64,000 nucleotides of DNA from PALSA-612 sp963765295 (lineage in GTDB: Bacteria; Actinomycetota; Thermoleophilia; Gaiellales; Gaiellaceae): NCBI GenBank assembly GCA_963765295.1, contig CAVXVO010000002.1, positions 100,889-164,888 of the forward strand. Reading direction: 5' to 3'. Below are positions 35,374 to 42,615 of the stretch, piece after piece. A program made the position numbers and the translations under genes. The notes beneath the pieces are model-generated. The model ran no database searches, was not told the DNA's origin, and saw only the letters and a list, made by a program, of their open reading frames with translations. Each line of letters begins with the position of its first letter. Position 1 is the first letter of the stretch.

Positions 35374-36468
35374 CTAGCCGGGGAGGTCGTCGCCGGCGCC
35401 GGCGCAATAGCCCGCGCCGCCCGCGGCGTCGTTCGACCACAGGCTCTGGACGGGGTACAGCTTGCCGTCGTTGCCGGTGATGTTGTTCAGGCCGCCGGGA
35501 ACGGTCGAGGGGGGCGCGATGCCCTCCAGATAGCCGACCCAGGCGCACTTGTCGCCGTTCTCGTAGGCGGAGTAGTCGTACCAGCCGCCGAGGTTGACGC
35601 CGTTGATCACGTCCTCGGCACCGGGATCGGTGACCGTCTCCTGGATCTCGTGCCCCATGACGATCGTGAAGCCGTCGAGACGCCCGGCGAAGTAGTCCGT
35701 GTTCACCGAGTTCTGACCGCAGCTCGTGCCCGAGTTGAGCACGTAGGGCATGTTCGTGAACGAGATCCCCGGCTGGACGCCCGGGTAGTACTGCGGCTGC
35801 GTGTAGTCGTGCCAGGCGCAGTAGCCGGCACCGCTGTTGAAGCCGGCCTCGTTGTACTTCTGCGGCTGCGCGATCACGAACTGGCTGTTCAACAGATCGG
35901 TGGCACCGAAGTGCGCGACCGCCCGCTGCGCCTCCTGCGCCAGCTCGAGTCCCGAGACGTTGTCGTGGATCGGATTCGTGTTGTCGTACCAGACGCCCGC
36001 GAGCTGGTTCGTCGGGTTGTCGATGTGCTGGTTCCAGCCGTTGATCGTCTGGTAGTACTGCGTCTGGGATCCTGACCAGGCCGTGCCGCCGAAGGCCTTG
36101 ACGAAGCTCGTCATCCGCGCGGCGGCCCCGTCCGGGTCGTAGCTGGGCATGCCGGGCGTCACGTGGTCGAACGCGCCCGCCTGGCCCCAGCCCCAGAACA
36201 CGAGATAGATCTTCGGCTCCACCTGGACATGGCCGCCGAAGTAGGCCATGTTCACCGGCGCAGGAGCGCCGGCAGGCGGAGGCGCCACCGGAGCGCAGCA
36301 GATCGCCGGCGGTTGCAGCAGCGGGTTACTCATGTTGTGCACGTTCGGCATGTACAGCGGGTGGTGCGCCGACGAGCCGTCGGCTCCGGCCGTGCCCGTT
36401 GCGGCGAGGAACGCGACCGCGAGCAGGCTCGCCGTCACGCAGACAGTCTTGATGATTCGCTTGGTCAT
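35374..36468 (-). CDS. Secreted protein with HExxE..TDP motif
   Basis: 364 residues with a clear signal peptide (RIIKTVCVTASLLAVAFLAA). The mature part begins YFGGHVQVEPKIYLVFWGWG and contains AYCAWHDYTQPQ-like aromatic stretches, at least six Cys, and MGHEIQETVTDPGAEDVING. H-E-x-x-E followed by TDP recurs in a group of secreted actinobacterial and plant EXORDIUM-like proteins. It resembles a metalloprotease HExxH helix but lacks the second His. I infer an extracellular enzyme or binding protein. AGGAGG lies 8-13 bases before the ATG. The related-looking secreted gene at 36490 is 21 bp upstream. Confidence 0.65.
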   Translation of the reverse strand: MTKRIIKTVCVTASLLAVAFLAATGTAGADGSSAHHPLYMPNVHNMSNPLLQPPAICCAPVAPPPAGAPAPVNMAYFGGHVQVEPKIYLVFWGWGQAGAFDHVTPGMPSYDPDGAAARMTSFVKAFGGTAWSGSQTQYYQTINGWNQHIDNPTNQLAGVWYDNTNPIHDNVSGLELAQEAQRAVAHFGATDLLNSQFVIAQPQKYNEAGFNSGAGYCAWHDYTQPQYYPGVQPGISFTNMPYVLNSGTSCGQNSVNTDYFAGRLDGFTIVMGHEIQETVTDPGAEDVINGVNLGGWYDYSAYENGDKCAWVGYLEGIAPPSTVPGGLNNITGNDGKLYPVQSLWSNDAAGGAGYCAGAGDDLPG

Positions 36469-36489
36469 CTGAAAGCCTCCTCTCGGTCG

Positions 36490-37413
36490 CTACTTGGTGA
36501 CGTTGAAGGTGCGGGTAGTGATGCTGGACGTTTCGAAGCCCTGGATCCCCTCGACATACAGCGTGTGCTTGCCGAGGGTCTGCGGCGTCGGAACGGCCGT
36601 GTACCAGCTGGCGTACGACGAGTCGCTCGTGGTCTTCGTCGGCGAGGCGAACGTCGGATCGTCGACGGACAGGAGCACGGACCGGTTGAGGCTGGCCGTC
36701 CAGGCGGGGATGCTCACCCACGACTTGCCGGAGTTGCCGACGAAGCCGCTGAACGCGTAAGGCCCGCTGAAGTGCACCCGCAGGTCGATGCCGCTCAGGT
36801 CGGCCCTGTCGAGCTGCGTGTTGGGCGTGATGTGGAAGCTGATCGGATAGTCCGCCGCCGCCGGGGTGATCAGGATCGACTCCGAGTCGGAGCCCAGCGG
36901 GACGCCCTGGCCGTTCACGAGCGCCTCCATAGAGATGTCGGCGGTGACCTGGCCGACGCCTGCGCCGAGGCCGTTCACGAGACCGAAGTCCTCGAGGTCG
37001 AGGGTGCCGGTGATCGCCTGGCTGCCGTCGAGGGTGACCGGCAACCCGTCGGAGGCCGGGTAGTCCACGAACGCGTTCGCGTCCGCGTTGCCGCCCAACC
37101 CCACGATCGTCACCGTGAGGCCGCAGCCGTCCCCGGCATCCGTGCCGTTGACGGTGCTCAGATGCGGGTTGTCGCTCGTCGTGCCGCAGCCGTCGCGACG
37201 GAGGTAGTAGCTCGCCGTCGTCTGGGCGGGCGTCGCGAAGCTCGATTTGCCGGCAGCGACGAAGTACTGGTCCCTGGCGCGGGAGATGTTCTGCCCCGGC
37301 TTCGGATTGGTGATCGTCACGGCCGGCGAGGTGTCGGCGATCGCGACACCGACCGCCACGAAGAGCGCCAGTGCGGCCGGAACCAGCACGGCCAGCGCCT
37401 TGGCTCTGCTCAC
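36490..37413 (-). CDS. Secreted beta-rich protein
   Basis: 307 residues with a signal peptide (KALAVLVPAALALFVAVGVA; cleavage near AIADT). The mature part is Ser/Thr/Gly-rich and beta-type: PAVTITNPKPGQNISRARDQ at the N-terminus, two Cys pairs, and a C-terminal ASWYTAVPTPQTLGKHTLYV typical of Ig-like or carbohydrate-binding modules. No catalytic motif is recognised. GTG 37413 has AAAGGAG 7 bases upstream. It is 21 bp upstream of the HExxE secreted gene, so both are probably co-transcribed. Confidence 0.65.
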   Translation of the reverse strand: MSRAKALAVLVPAALALFVAVGVAIADTSPAVTITNPKPGQNISRARDQYFVAAGKSSFATPAQTTASYYLRRDGCGTTSDNPHLSTVNGTDAGDGCGLTVTIVGLGGNADANAFVDYPASDGLPVTLDGSQAITGTLDLEDFGLVNGLGAGVGQVTADISMEALVNGQGVPLGSDSESILITPAAADYPISFHITPNTQLDRADLSGIDLRVHFSGPYAFSGFVGNSGKSWVSIPAWTASLNRSVLLSVDDPTFASPTKTTSDSSYASWYTAVPTPQTLGKHTLYVEGIQGFETSSITTRTFNVTK

Positions 37414-37705
37414 TGAGAACTCCTTTCATCGGGCACCTCTCGAGGAGGCGCCGAAGGTCGTTTCCAGCGACTAGAGACCCCGCGGACGGAGATAACTTGC
37501 ACATCTCTCCGTCGTTTTGTTCGCAACCTCGCGGCGAACCTCGCTCCTGTTCCGTAGTTGGGCCCCTGGCGGATCGGTGCGCTCCCCGATGGCGCACTCT
37601 CAGCCGGCGAGCGATGCTCCGTGCGGCTCGTGTCAGGACGCTCTGAGCGAGCTGCTGTGCCGATGGGCTCGCACGGCATTCTGGTCTGAAAGGAGTGTGT
37701 GAGCG
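37414..37705. promoter_or_regulatory. Divergent intergenic region
   Basis: About 290 bp between the secreted-protein gene (minus) and a small plus-strand gene. Both have strong ribosome sites (AAAGGAG). The segment around 37490-37530 is less GC-rich (ATAACTTGCACATC, CGTTTTGTTCGC) and probably holds the promoters. I cannot assign clear -35/-10 pairs. Confidence 0.35.
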
Positions 37706-37948
37706 ATGAAGAAGGCCCTGATCATCCTCGGAGCCGTTGCGGGTGTCGCGCTCCTGGCACGTCGCGCCGCCCGGATGTGCGGAGGCTGCAACTTCGAGCA
37801 GTTGCTCGAGCGGATGCCCGACGATGCCCCGCCGAAGTGGATGTTCCGCAACATCAGCGCAATCCGCGAGAACACCGACCGCATCCTGGAGAAGATCGAG
37901 AGTGACCCCGTATCCGCAGCGGACGACCGAACCCGGACTGCGGCCTAG
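37706..37948 (+). CDS. Small membrane-anchored hypothetical protein
   Basis: 80 residues: a hydrophobic N-terminal helix (KKALIILGAVAGVALLARRA) followed by MCGGCNFEQLLERMPDDAPP and a charged helix (RENTDRILEKIES). A C-x2-C pair just after the helix could bind metal or be redox active. AAAGGAG stands 13 bases before the ATG. No family is recognised. It is followed after 131 bp by the AhpD-like pair. Confidence 0.55.
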   Translation: MKKALIILGAVAGVALLARRAARMCGGCNFEQLLERMPDDAPPKWMFRNISAIRENTDRILEKIESDPVSAADDRTRTAA

Positions 37949-38079
37949 CGGAAGACGCCGCTCACTGCTCGACGTCCTCGGCGAAGGCACCTCCTCGACC
38001 TGCCCAAACATCATCCAACCCTCCGCTCGCGCCAGCAGTCGGGAGAGATGCCGTCGTCGACGAGGTCGCTACGATCGAG

Positions 38080-38319
38080 ATGATGTCGGAGCCGATCGAT
38101 GTACTTCGCGCGCTCTCGGCCGCCGCAGCGCCGCCCGACCCTGCGCTCGACGCCTACCTCGACAAGGTGCGAAACCGCGCTTACACCGTGACCGACGCCG
38201 ACGTCGACGGGCTCAAGGCGGCAGGGTTTTCCGAGGACGAGCTCTTCGAGCAGACGGTCGCGGCGGCGATCGGGGAAGGCTTGCGACGCCTCGACGCTGC
38301 GCGGGACGCGATCGGATGA
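38080..38319 (+). CDS. AhpD-fold half protein, partner of the AhpD-like gene
   Basis: 79 residues: LDAYLDKVRNRAYTVTDADV, LKAAGFSEDELFEQTVAAAI and EGLRRLDAARDAIG. The two-helix pattern (TDxDVxxLKxAGFSExxxFExTxAxAxxxGLxRL) resembles part of the all-helical AhpD/carboxymuconolactone-decarboxylase fold, without its CxxC. The stop overlaps the next start by 4 bp (ATGA), so the two products are made together and may form one complex. ATGATG at 38080/38083 are both possible starts. Confidence 0.65.
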   Translation: MMSEPIDVLRALSAAAAPPDPALDAYLDKVRNRAYTVTDADVDGLKAAGFSEDELFEQTVAAAIGEGLRRLDAARDAIG

Positions 38320-38918
38320 GGCTCGCGGTCGTCGACCACGGGCACGCGCCGTCCGAGGCCGCCATGCTCGACACGATCCGCGAGCGGAGCAGCAGCGAGC
38401 CGCTCGGAGTCGTGAAGACACTGCTCTATCGGCCGGAGTTGTTCGGGTGGCCCTTCTCGGAGGCGCTCGACCGCGTGATGCGCGGCCCCTCCGACTGGAG
38501 TCCCGGCGAACGGGAGCTCTTCGCGGGGTTCACGTCGCTGCTCAACCAGTGCCCGTTCTGAACGGGCTCGCACGGCGCAGTTGCGTCGTACGCGCTCGGT
38601 GAGGAGGTCTGGCAGGCGGTCGCCGCCGACTGGCGAACCGCACCGGTACGGCCGGAGCTCGCCGCGACGCTCGTCTTCCTCGAGAAGCTGACGCTGCGCC
38701 CGGACGATTTGGCGCCGGCGGATGCCGATGCGGTGCGGGCGGCGGGCGTGTCCAATCGGGCGCTACGCGACGCGGCCACCGTCTGTGCGCTGTTCAACAT
38801 GATCACCCGCCTCGCCGACTCGCTCGGCTGGGACGTGCCGGACTGGGACCGCCTCCAGGCACGGGCACCCGCGATGCTCGAAGGCGGCTACGCGCTCAAC
38901 GCCATCCGGCAACGCTGA
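38316..38918 (+). CDS. AhpD-like peroxidase-related protein, candidate selenoprotein (Cys-Pro-Phe-TGA)
   Basis: Reading from ATG 38316, the frame gives LLYRPELFGWPFSEALDRVM, SPGERELFAGFTSLLNQCPF, then TGA (38559-38561), and continues open in the same frame: TGSHGAVASYALGEEVWQAV, TLVFLEKLTLRPDDL, AAGVSNRALRDAATVCALFN, MITRLADSLGWDVPDWDRL, stop after 38918. AhpD-family enzymes have C-x2-C-x3-H at this point. Here the first Cys and the His are exact, and TGA replaces the second Cys (codon 82 of 200). A hairpin follows. With selenocysteine it would be a CxxU thiol-peroxidase-like enzyme. A TGC-to-TGA mutation or miscall is the alternative. All other breaks nearby are indels, not substitutions. 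Confidence 0.7.
38559..38589 (+). promoter_or_regulatory. SECIS-like hairpin after the in-frame TGA
   Basis: ACGGCGC (38572-38578) pairs with GCGTCGT (38583-38589) over 7 bp, including one G-U, around the loop AGTT. The loop begins 17 nt after the TGA and has a G in its first two bases. Bacterial SECIS elements are known as short stem-loops immediately after UGA with a small G-containing apical loop, so position and shape fit. The stem also lies in coding sequence, and a chance hairpin in GC-rich DNA cannot be excluded. Confidence 0.45.
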
Positions 38919-38996
38919 CGACCCTATGGCGCGATTGCACACCCTGACGTTTCTCACCCCGAAGACGGCGAGCTTGCCGCCACGGAGATCGGGGCC

Positions 38997-39106
38997 GTGA
39001 TCGACACGAGCACGGCAGTCCTCGAACTCGCCGACCGGCCGATGCGAGCCCGCGACATCCACAGCGCTGCAGAAGAGATCCATGATCTCCCAGAGCCGTC
39101 TCGCGG
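38997..39106 (+). pseudogene. Winged-helix (HARE-HTH-like) remnant
   Basis: About 35 codons read VIDTSTAVLELADRPMRARD and IHSAAEEIH, matching the first helices of the wHTH found at 45563 (VLERAEGPLRAREVHAAAQE). No proper start, second half or stop context follows; the frame runs into the antisense of the G1 peptidase gene. I read it as a decayed copy. The region 38919-38996 holds nothing else I can see. Confidence 0.4.
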
Positions 39107-39976
39107 TCAGTCGCCTGTCGCGCCGGGCGTGAGGGGCTGCCAGGCGACGGAGAAGCCGGTTCCGGCCGGCGAGGACGGGATCGCGCTTGCCGATGCTCCA
39201 CCGGTAACGAAGCGGCCGAATCCCTGCCCGTTTGAGCCATCGAGGTTGATCACAACCGGCGTCCATGACGGGTCTGTGATCAGGCCCGAGTGACCCGACG
39301 CCGTGGCCGCCGCCTTGAGGAAGTTGACGGAGCCGAAGTTCGCGAGCGGCAACGTCGCGCAGCGGCCCGAGCCATCGCAGGAGGACGGCGCCTCCGCGAT
39401 CCACTCCGCAGAGGTCGTGTCCGGCGCCGCCATCTTCAGCTTCTTGTTGACCGCCGTGTGGCGGGTGAGGTTCCGCAGCCGCAACGAGACCGTCTTGCCG
39501 CTGATCGTGACCGCAGCGGAGACCGTGTCGCCCGGTCTGACGGGCAGCTTCAGTGAGACCGGGGCGGCCGGCAGGATCTCGTACCAGGCCGAGTAGACCG
39601 GGGTGCCCGACGCCGCGCAGTCCGAGCTCGTCCCGATCTGTTCCAGTGACGTCGAGTTCTGAGTTGCGCCTCCGAGACCGACCCAGAACGCCGAATAGGA
39701 GGGCGTCCCCGCGGTGCAGCTAACCGCAGGCTGCACCCACGTCCCAAACACGTTCGAGAACGATGTCGATGTCACGCCAGCGGTCACTGCGTAGCCGGCC
39801 CAGTTCGAACTGGTCTGCGCATCGTGTCTCACGATCGCAGAACGAGCCACGGCGTAACGAAGCGGCGAACGGCCGGCGGCCGCCGAAGCGGTTGTAGCCA
39901 GCAAGCCGGAAAGCGTCACCAAGCCAGCCAGAAGAACGGCCCCAGACGCAACGCGCAAGAAACGACGTCCTTGCAT
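39107..39976 (-). CDS. G1-family (eqolisin-like) secreted endopeptidase
   Basis: 289 residues. Signal peptide: RRFLRVASGAVLLAGLVTLS. The mature part opens with SSNWAGYAVTAG, then FGTWVQPAVSC with the catalytic-type Gln, YSAFWVGLGG, and TTSAEWIAEAPSSC with the catalytic-type Glu. This is the Gln/Glu dyad layout of glutamic peptidases first known from fungi, with bacterial relatives. Two Cys pairs probably form disulfides. AAGGA precedes ATG 39976 by ~10 bases. It stands alone between the AhpD-like pair and the export operon. Confidence 0.8.
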   Translation of the reverse strand: MQGRRFLRVASGAVLLAGLVTLSGLLATTASAAAGRSPLRYAVARSAIVRHDAQTSSNWAGYAVTAGVTSTSFSNVFGTWVQPAVSCTAGTPSYSAFWVGLGGATQNSTSLEQIGTSSDCAASGTPVYSAWYEILPAAPVSLKLPVRPGDTVSAAVTISGKTVSLRLRNLTRHTAVNKKLKMAAPDTTSAEWIAEAPSSCDGSGRCATLPLANFGSVNFLKAAATASGHSGLITDPSWTPVVINLDGSNGQGFGRFVTGGASASAIPSSPAGTGFSVAWQPLTPGATGD

Positions 39977-40115
39977 ATGAAGAAGTCCTTTCAGGTCGAG
40001 CCGGCACGACGAGATCGCCCCAGCCGGCAAAGGGAGAGCACGACATCCATCAAAGCAGCCGCAGCTGCGAAGGCACAAAGAGACAAGCAATGACTCGGTG
40101 AACGCGGCTCGATGC

Positions 40116-40679
40116 CTAGCCGCCCGCGGGTGCCCCGAAGCCCGAGGAGGTCGAGAGACCCTTCTGCGTGGCGCGGACGACCGTCGCCGCCACGACGCTG
40201 CCCTTCTTGGAGCCGATCACGACGACCGAATCCCCGAGCTGGAGCCCTTTCGTCGTGCCGGCGGCGGTGCGCGTCACCGTCGTGCTCTTGCCGATCGTCA
40301 CCTTGACGAGTCCGCCCGTCGAGGTCGTGACCCAGACGACGTGGTTGCCGACGAGTGTCACGGTGCCGCTCGTCCCCTGCCCCGTGTTCGCTCCAGAGCC
40401 GCCGAAGCCGGGGAAGTTGCCCCGGCCGCCGAAGTTCGCGAAGTTGCCTGCGCCGGCGAACGGCGACGCCGCCGCCGATGCGTTGCTCGACGATCCGTAG
40501 TGCTTCTGCAGGAGCGAGCCGGCCCAGATGCCGACCCCGGCGAGGAGCAGCGCGAGCAGGATCGCGGTCGGCAGGCGGAGACGCAGCGAACTGCGGCGCG
40601 TCTTCGTCGGCCACTCGTCGCCCTCGACCTCGGGTACGAGCACGGCAGTGTCAGCCTGGTCGATCGGTGTGTCGGTCAT
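40116..40679 (-). CDS. Membrane-anchored Gly-rich protein with a beta domain (DUF5666-like)
   Basis: 187 residues: cytoplasmic acidic N-terminus, one helix (LPTAILLALLLAGVGIWAGS), a Gly/Phe/Asn-rich stretch (AGAGNFANFGGRGNFPGFGG), then a beta domain SGTVTLVGNHVVWVTTSTGG, LVKVTIGKSTTVTR and LGDSVVVIGSKKG similar to DUF5666 repeats. It is the last gene of the export operon; ATG 40679 shares its A with the permease stop (TGATG), with GTG 40682 as an alternative. It is probably an extracytoplasmic accessory to the exporter (inference from position). Confidence 0.65.
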   Translation of the reverse strand: MTDTPIDQADTAVLVPEVEGDEWPTKTRRSSLRLRLPTAILLALLLAGVGIWAGSLLQKHYGSSSNASAAASPFAGAGNFANFGGRGNFPGFGGSGANTGQGTSGTVTLVGNHVVWVTTSTGGLVKVTIGKSTTVTRTAAGTTKGLQLGDSVVVIGSKKGSVVAATVVRATQKGLSTSSGFGAPAGG

Positions 40680-41902
40680 CACTCGTACCTCAGGGCGTCG
40701 ATCGGGCGCAGCGAGGCTGCGCGGTTGGCTGGGTAGAAGCCGAAGAAGACGCCGACGGCGACGGCGATCCCGAACGAGAGCACGATCGAGTACGGCGCGA
40801 TCACCGGATCGACTCCCGAGATCTTGAATCGAGTGCCGATGATCCCCACGAGGATGCCTGCGACGGCGCCGATCAGCGAGAGCAGGACGGCCTCGAGCAG
40901 GAACTGGACGAGGATCGCCGACTTCGGCGCGCCGATCGCCTTGCGGATTCCGATCTCACGCGTCCGCTCGGTGACCGTCACCAGCATGATGTTCATCACC
41001 CCGATCCCGCCCACGAGCAGCGAGATGGCGGCTACGGCGGCCAGCAGCACGGTGAGCGTCCGCGACGTGCTCGTCGCAGTCTGCAGCAGGGACTGCTGGT
41101 TGAGCACGCGGAACGGGAGGGCAGAGACGGTCGTGTCGTTGTTCGCGGCGAGCACGCTCTCGACCTCGCTCTGAGCCAGGTTCAGCGTCGAGGCCGACTT
41201 CCCCTGAACGATGAGCTGCGAGAACGACTGCGCGTAGCCGGTGAGCACGTCCTGGACGGCGGTGTAAGGCGCGATCACCACGGAGTCCTGGTCCTGGAAG
41301 CCGCTCGATCCCTTCGCGGCGAGAACGCCGATCACCTTGAAGTTCGCCGAGCCGATCTGGATCGTCTGGCCGATCGGGTTCGCGCCCGACTGGAAGAGGT
41401 TGCTGACGACGGTCTGGCCGAGCAGCACAACTCGCTGGTGCTGGGATACGTCCTGTGCGGTGATCGGAGAGCCGGCCTCGACCTGGTAGTTCTCGGCGTC
41501 GAGGTACGACGGCGTCGACCCGGTCACAGTGCTGCTGTATGTCGCGCCGTCGAAGGTCGCTGTCTGAGTCGTGGAGACGACGGGCGACACGGAGGCGACG
41601 TCCGGCGCCTTGTTCGCATCTTGCAGGGAGCGGACGTCCGCGATCGTCAGCGACGAGGAGCGCGTTTGCGTGCCGGTCGTCGATGTGCCGCCGCCGAAGC
41701 GGCCGGTGTTGAAGACGGTGAGCGTGTTCGTGCCGAGCCGGTTGATCTGCTTCTCGACGGCGCGTGACGAGCCGGTGCCGACGGCGACGAGGATCACGAC
41801 CGCCGCGACACCGATCGCCACCCCGAGCACGGTCAGGGCGGAGCGCAGCTTGTTCGACGTGATGCCGAGCAGCGCGATCCGGAACGTGTCACGCCCGCCC
41901 AT
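40679..41902 (-). CDS. MacB-like ABC transporter permease
   Basis: A 407-residue FtsX/MacB-type permease. The first helix is SALTVLGVAIGVAAVVILVA. A large extracytoplasmic MacB_PCD domain (~55-270) includes VVLLGQTVVSNLFQSGANPI and GQTIQIG. Three C-terminal helices include LLVGGIGVMNIMLVTVTERT, the coupling REIGIRKAIGAPKSAI, and the end NRAASLRPIDALRYE. Family members push substrates outward by mechanotransmission rather than carrying them through the membrane. ATG 41902 overlaps the ATPase stop (TGATG). Confidence 0.92.
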   Translation of the reverse strand: MGGRDTFRIALLGITSNKLRSALTVLGVAIGVAAVVILVAVGTGSSRAVEKQINRLGTNTLTVFNTGRFGGGTSTTGTQTRSSSLTIADVRSLQDANKAPDVASVSPVVSTTQTATFDGATYSSTVTGSTPSYLDAENYQVEAGSPITAQDVSQHQRVVLLGQTVVSNLFQSGANPIGQTIQIGSANFKVIGVLAAKGSSGFQDQDSVVIAPYTAVQDVLTGYAQSFSQLIVQGKSASTLNLAQSEVESVLAANNDTTVSALPFRVLNQQSLLQTATSTSRTLTVLLAAVAAISLLVGGIGVMNIMLVTVTERTREIGIRKAIGAPKSAILVQFLLEAVLLSLIGAVAGILVGIIGTRFKISGVDPVIAPYSIVLSFGIAVAVGVFFGFYPANRAASLRPIDALRYE

Positions 41903-42615
41903 CAGGCGGCCCTGCGGTCCTCGACGACCGCCCCGTCGCGCAGCCGAACGATCCGCTGTGCGCATGCGGCGACGTCGGGCTCGTGAGTGATGACGACGAT
42001 GGTGCGGCCCTCACCGTGTACTGCCCGGAAGGTCTCGAGCACCTCCGCCGCGGAGGCGGAGTCGAGGTTGCCGGTCGGTTCGTCGGCGAGGATCAGAGCA
42101 GGGTTCGTCACCAGCGCCCGCGCCACGGCGACGCGTTGCTGCTGCCCGCCTGACAGCTCATTCGGCAGGTGGCGCACCCGCTCGCCGAGCCCGACCCGCT
42201 CCAGCGCCTCGAGCGCGCGGGCGCGGCGCTCGCTGCCTCGCACGCCGGCGTAGAGCAGCGGGAGTTCGACGTTGGCGAGCGCGGTCGTGCGAGGTATCAG
42301 ATTGAAGCTCTGGAACACGAACCCGATCTTCTTGCGGCGCACCTGGGAGAGATCGCCCTCGTCCAGGTCGCGGACGTCGACGCCGTCCAGCCAGAAGTGG
42401 CCGCGGGTCGGGACGTCGAGACAGCCGATGATGTGCACCAGGGTCGACTTCCCGGACCCGGAGGCGCCCATGATCGCCACGAACTCGCCCCGCTCCACGG
42501 TCAGCGACACGCCACGCAGCGCGTGCACCGCGAAGTCGCCGGCACCGTACGTCTTCACGACCCGGCGCAGGTCGATCACCGCGTGGACCGGACGGAGCGA
42601 CGTGACCGTGGTCAT
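41902..42615 (-). CDS. MacB/LolD-type ABC transporter ATPase
   Basis: 237 residues with all ABC motifs: Walker A GASGSGKSTL, Q-loop FVFQSFNLIPRTTALANVEL, signature LSGGQQQRVAVARALV, Walker B LILADEPTGNLDS and the H-loop VITHEP. The LDS after Walker B and the FNLIP Q-loop are typical of the MacB/LolD/FtsE-like exporters. ATG 42615 overlaps the adaptor stop (ATGA). It powers the permease encoded next. Confidence 0.95.
   Translation of the reverse strand: MTTVTSLRPVHAVIDLRRVVKTYGAGDFAVHALRGVSLTVERGEFVAIMGASGSGKSTLVHIIGCLDVPTRGHFWLDGVDVRDLDEGDLSQVRRKKIGFVFQSFNLIPRTTALANVELPLLYAGVRGSERRARALEALERVGLGERVRHLPNELSGGQQQRVAVARALVTNPALILADEPTGNLDSASAAEVLETFRAVHGEGRTIVVITHEPDVAACAQRIVRLRDGAVVEDRRAA

Noticed and set aside
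38316..38561. Reading the TGA at 38559 as the normal end of an 81-residue gene, with a second gene starting at 38709
   Set aside because: The same frame stays open across the TGA with family-conserved sequence on both sides, and the TGA sits exactly at the second Cys of CxxCxxxH.
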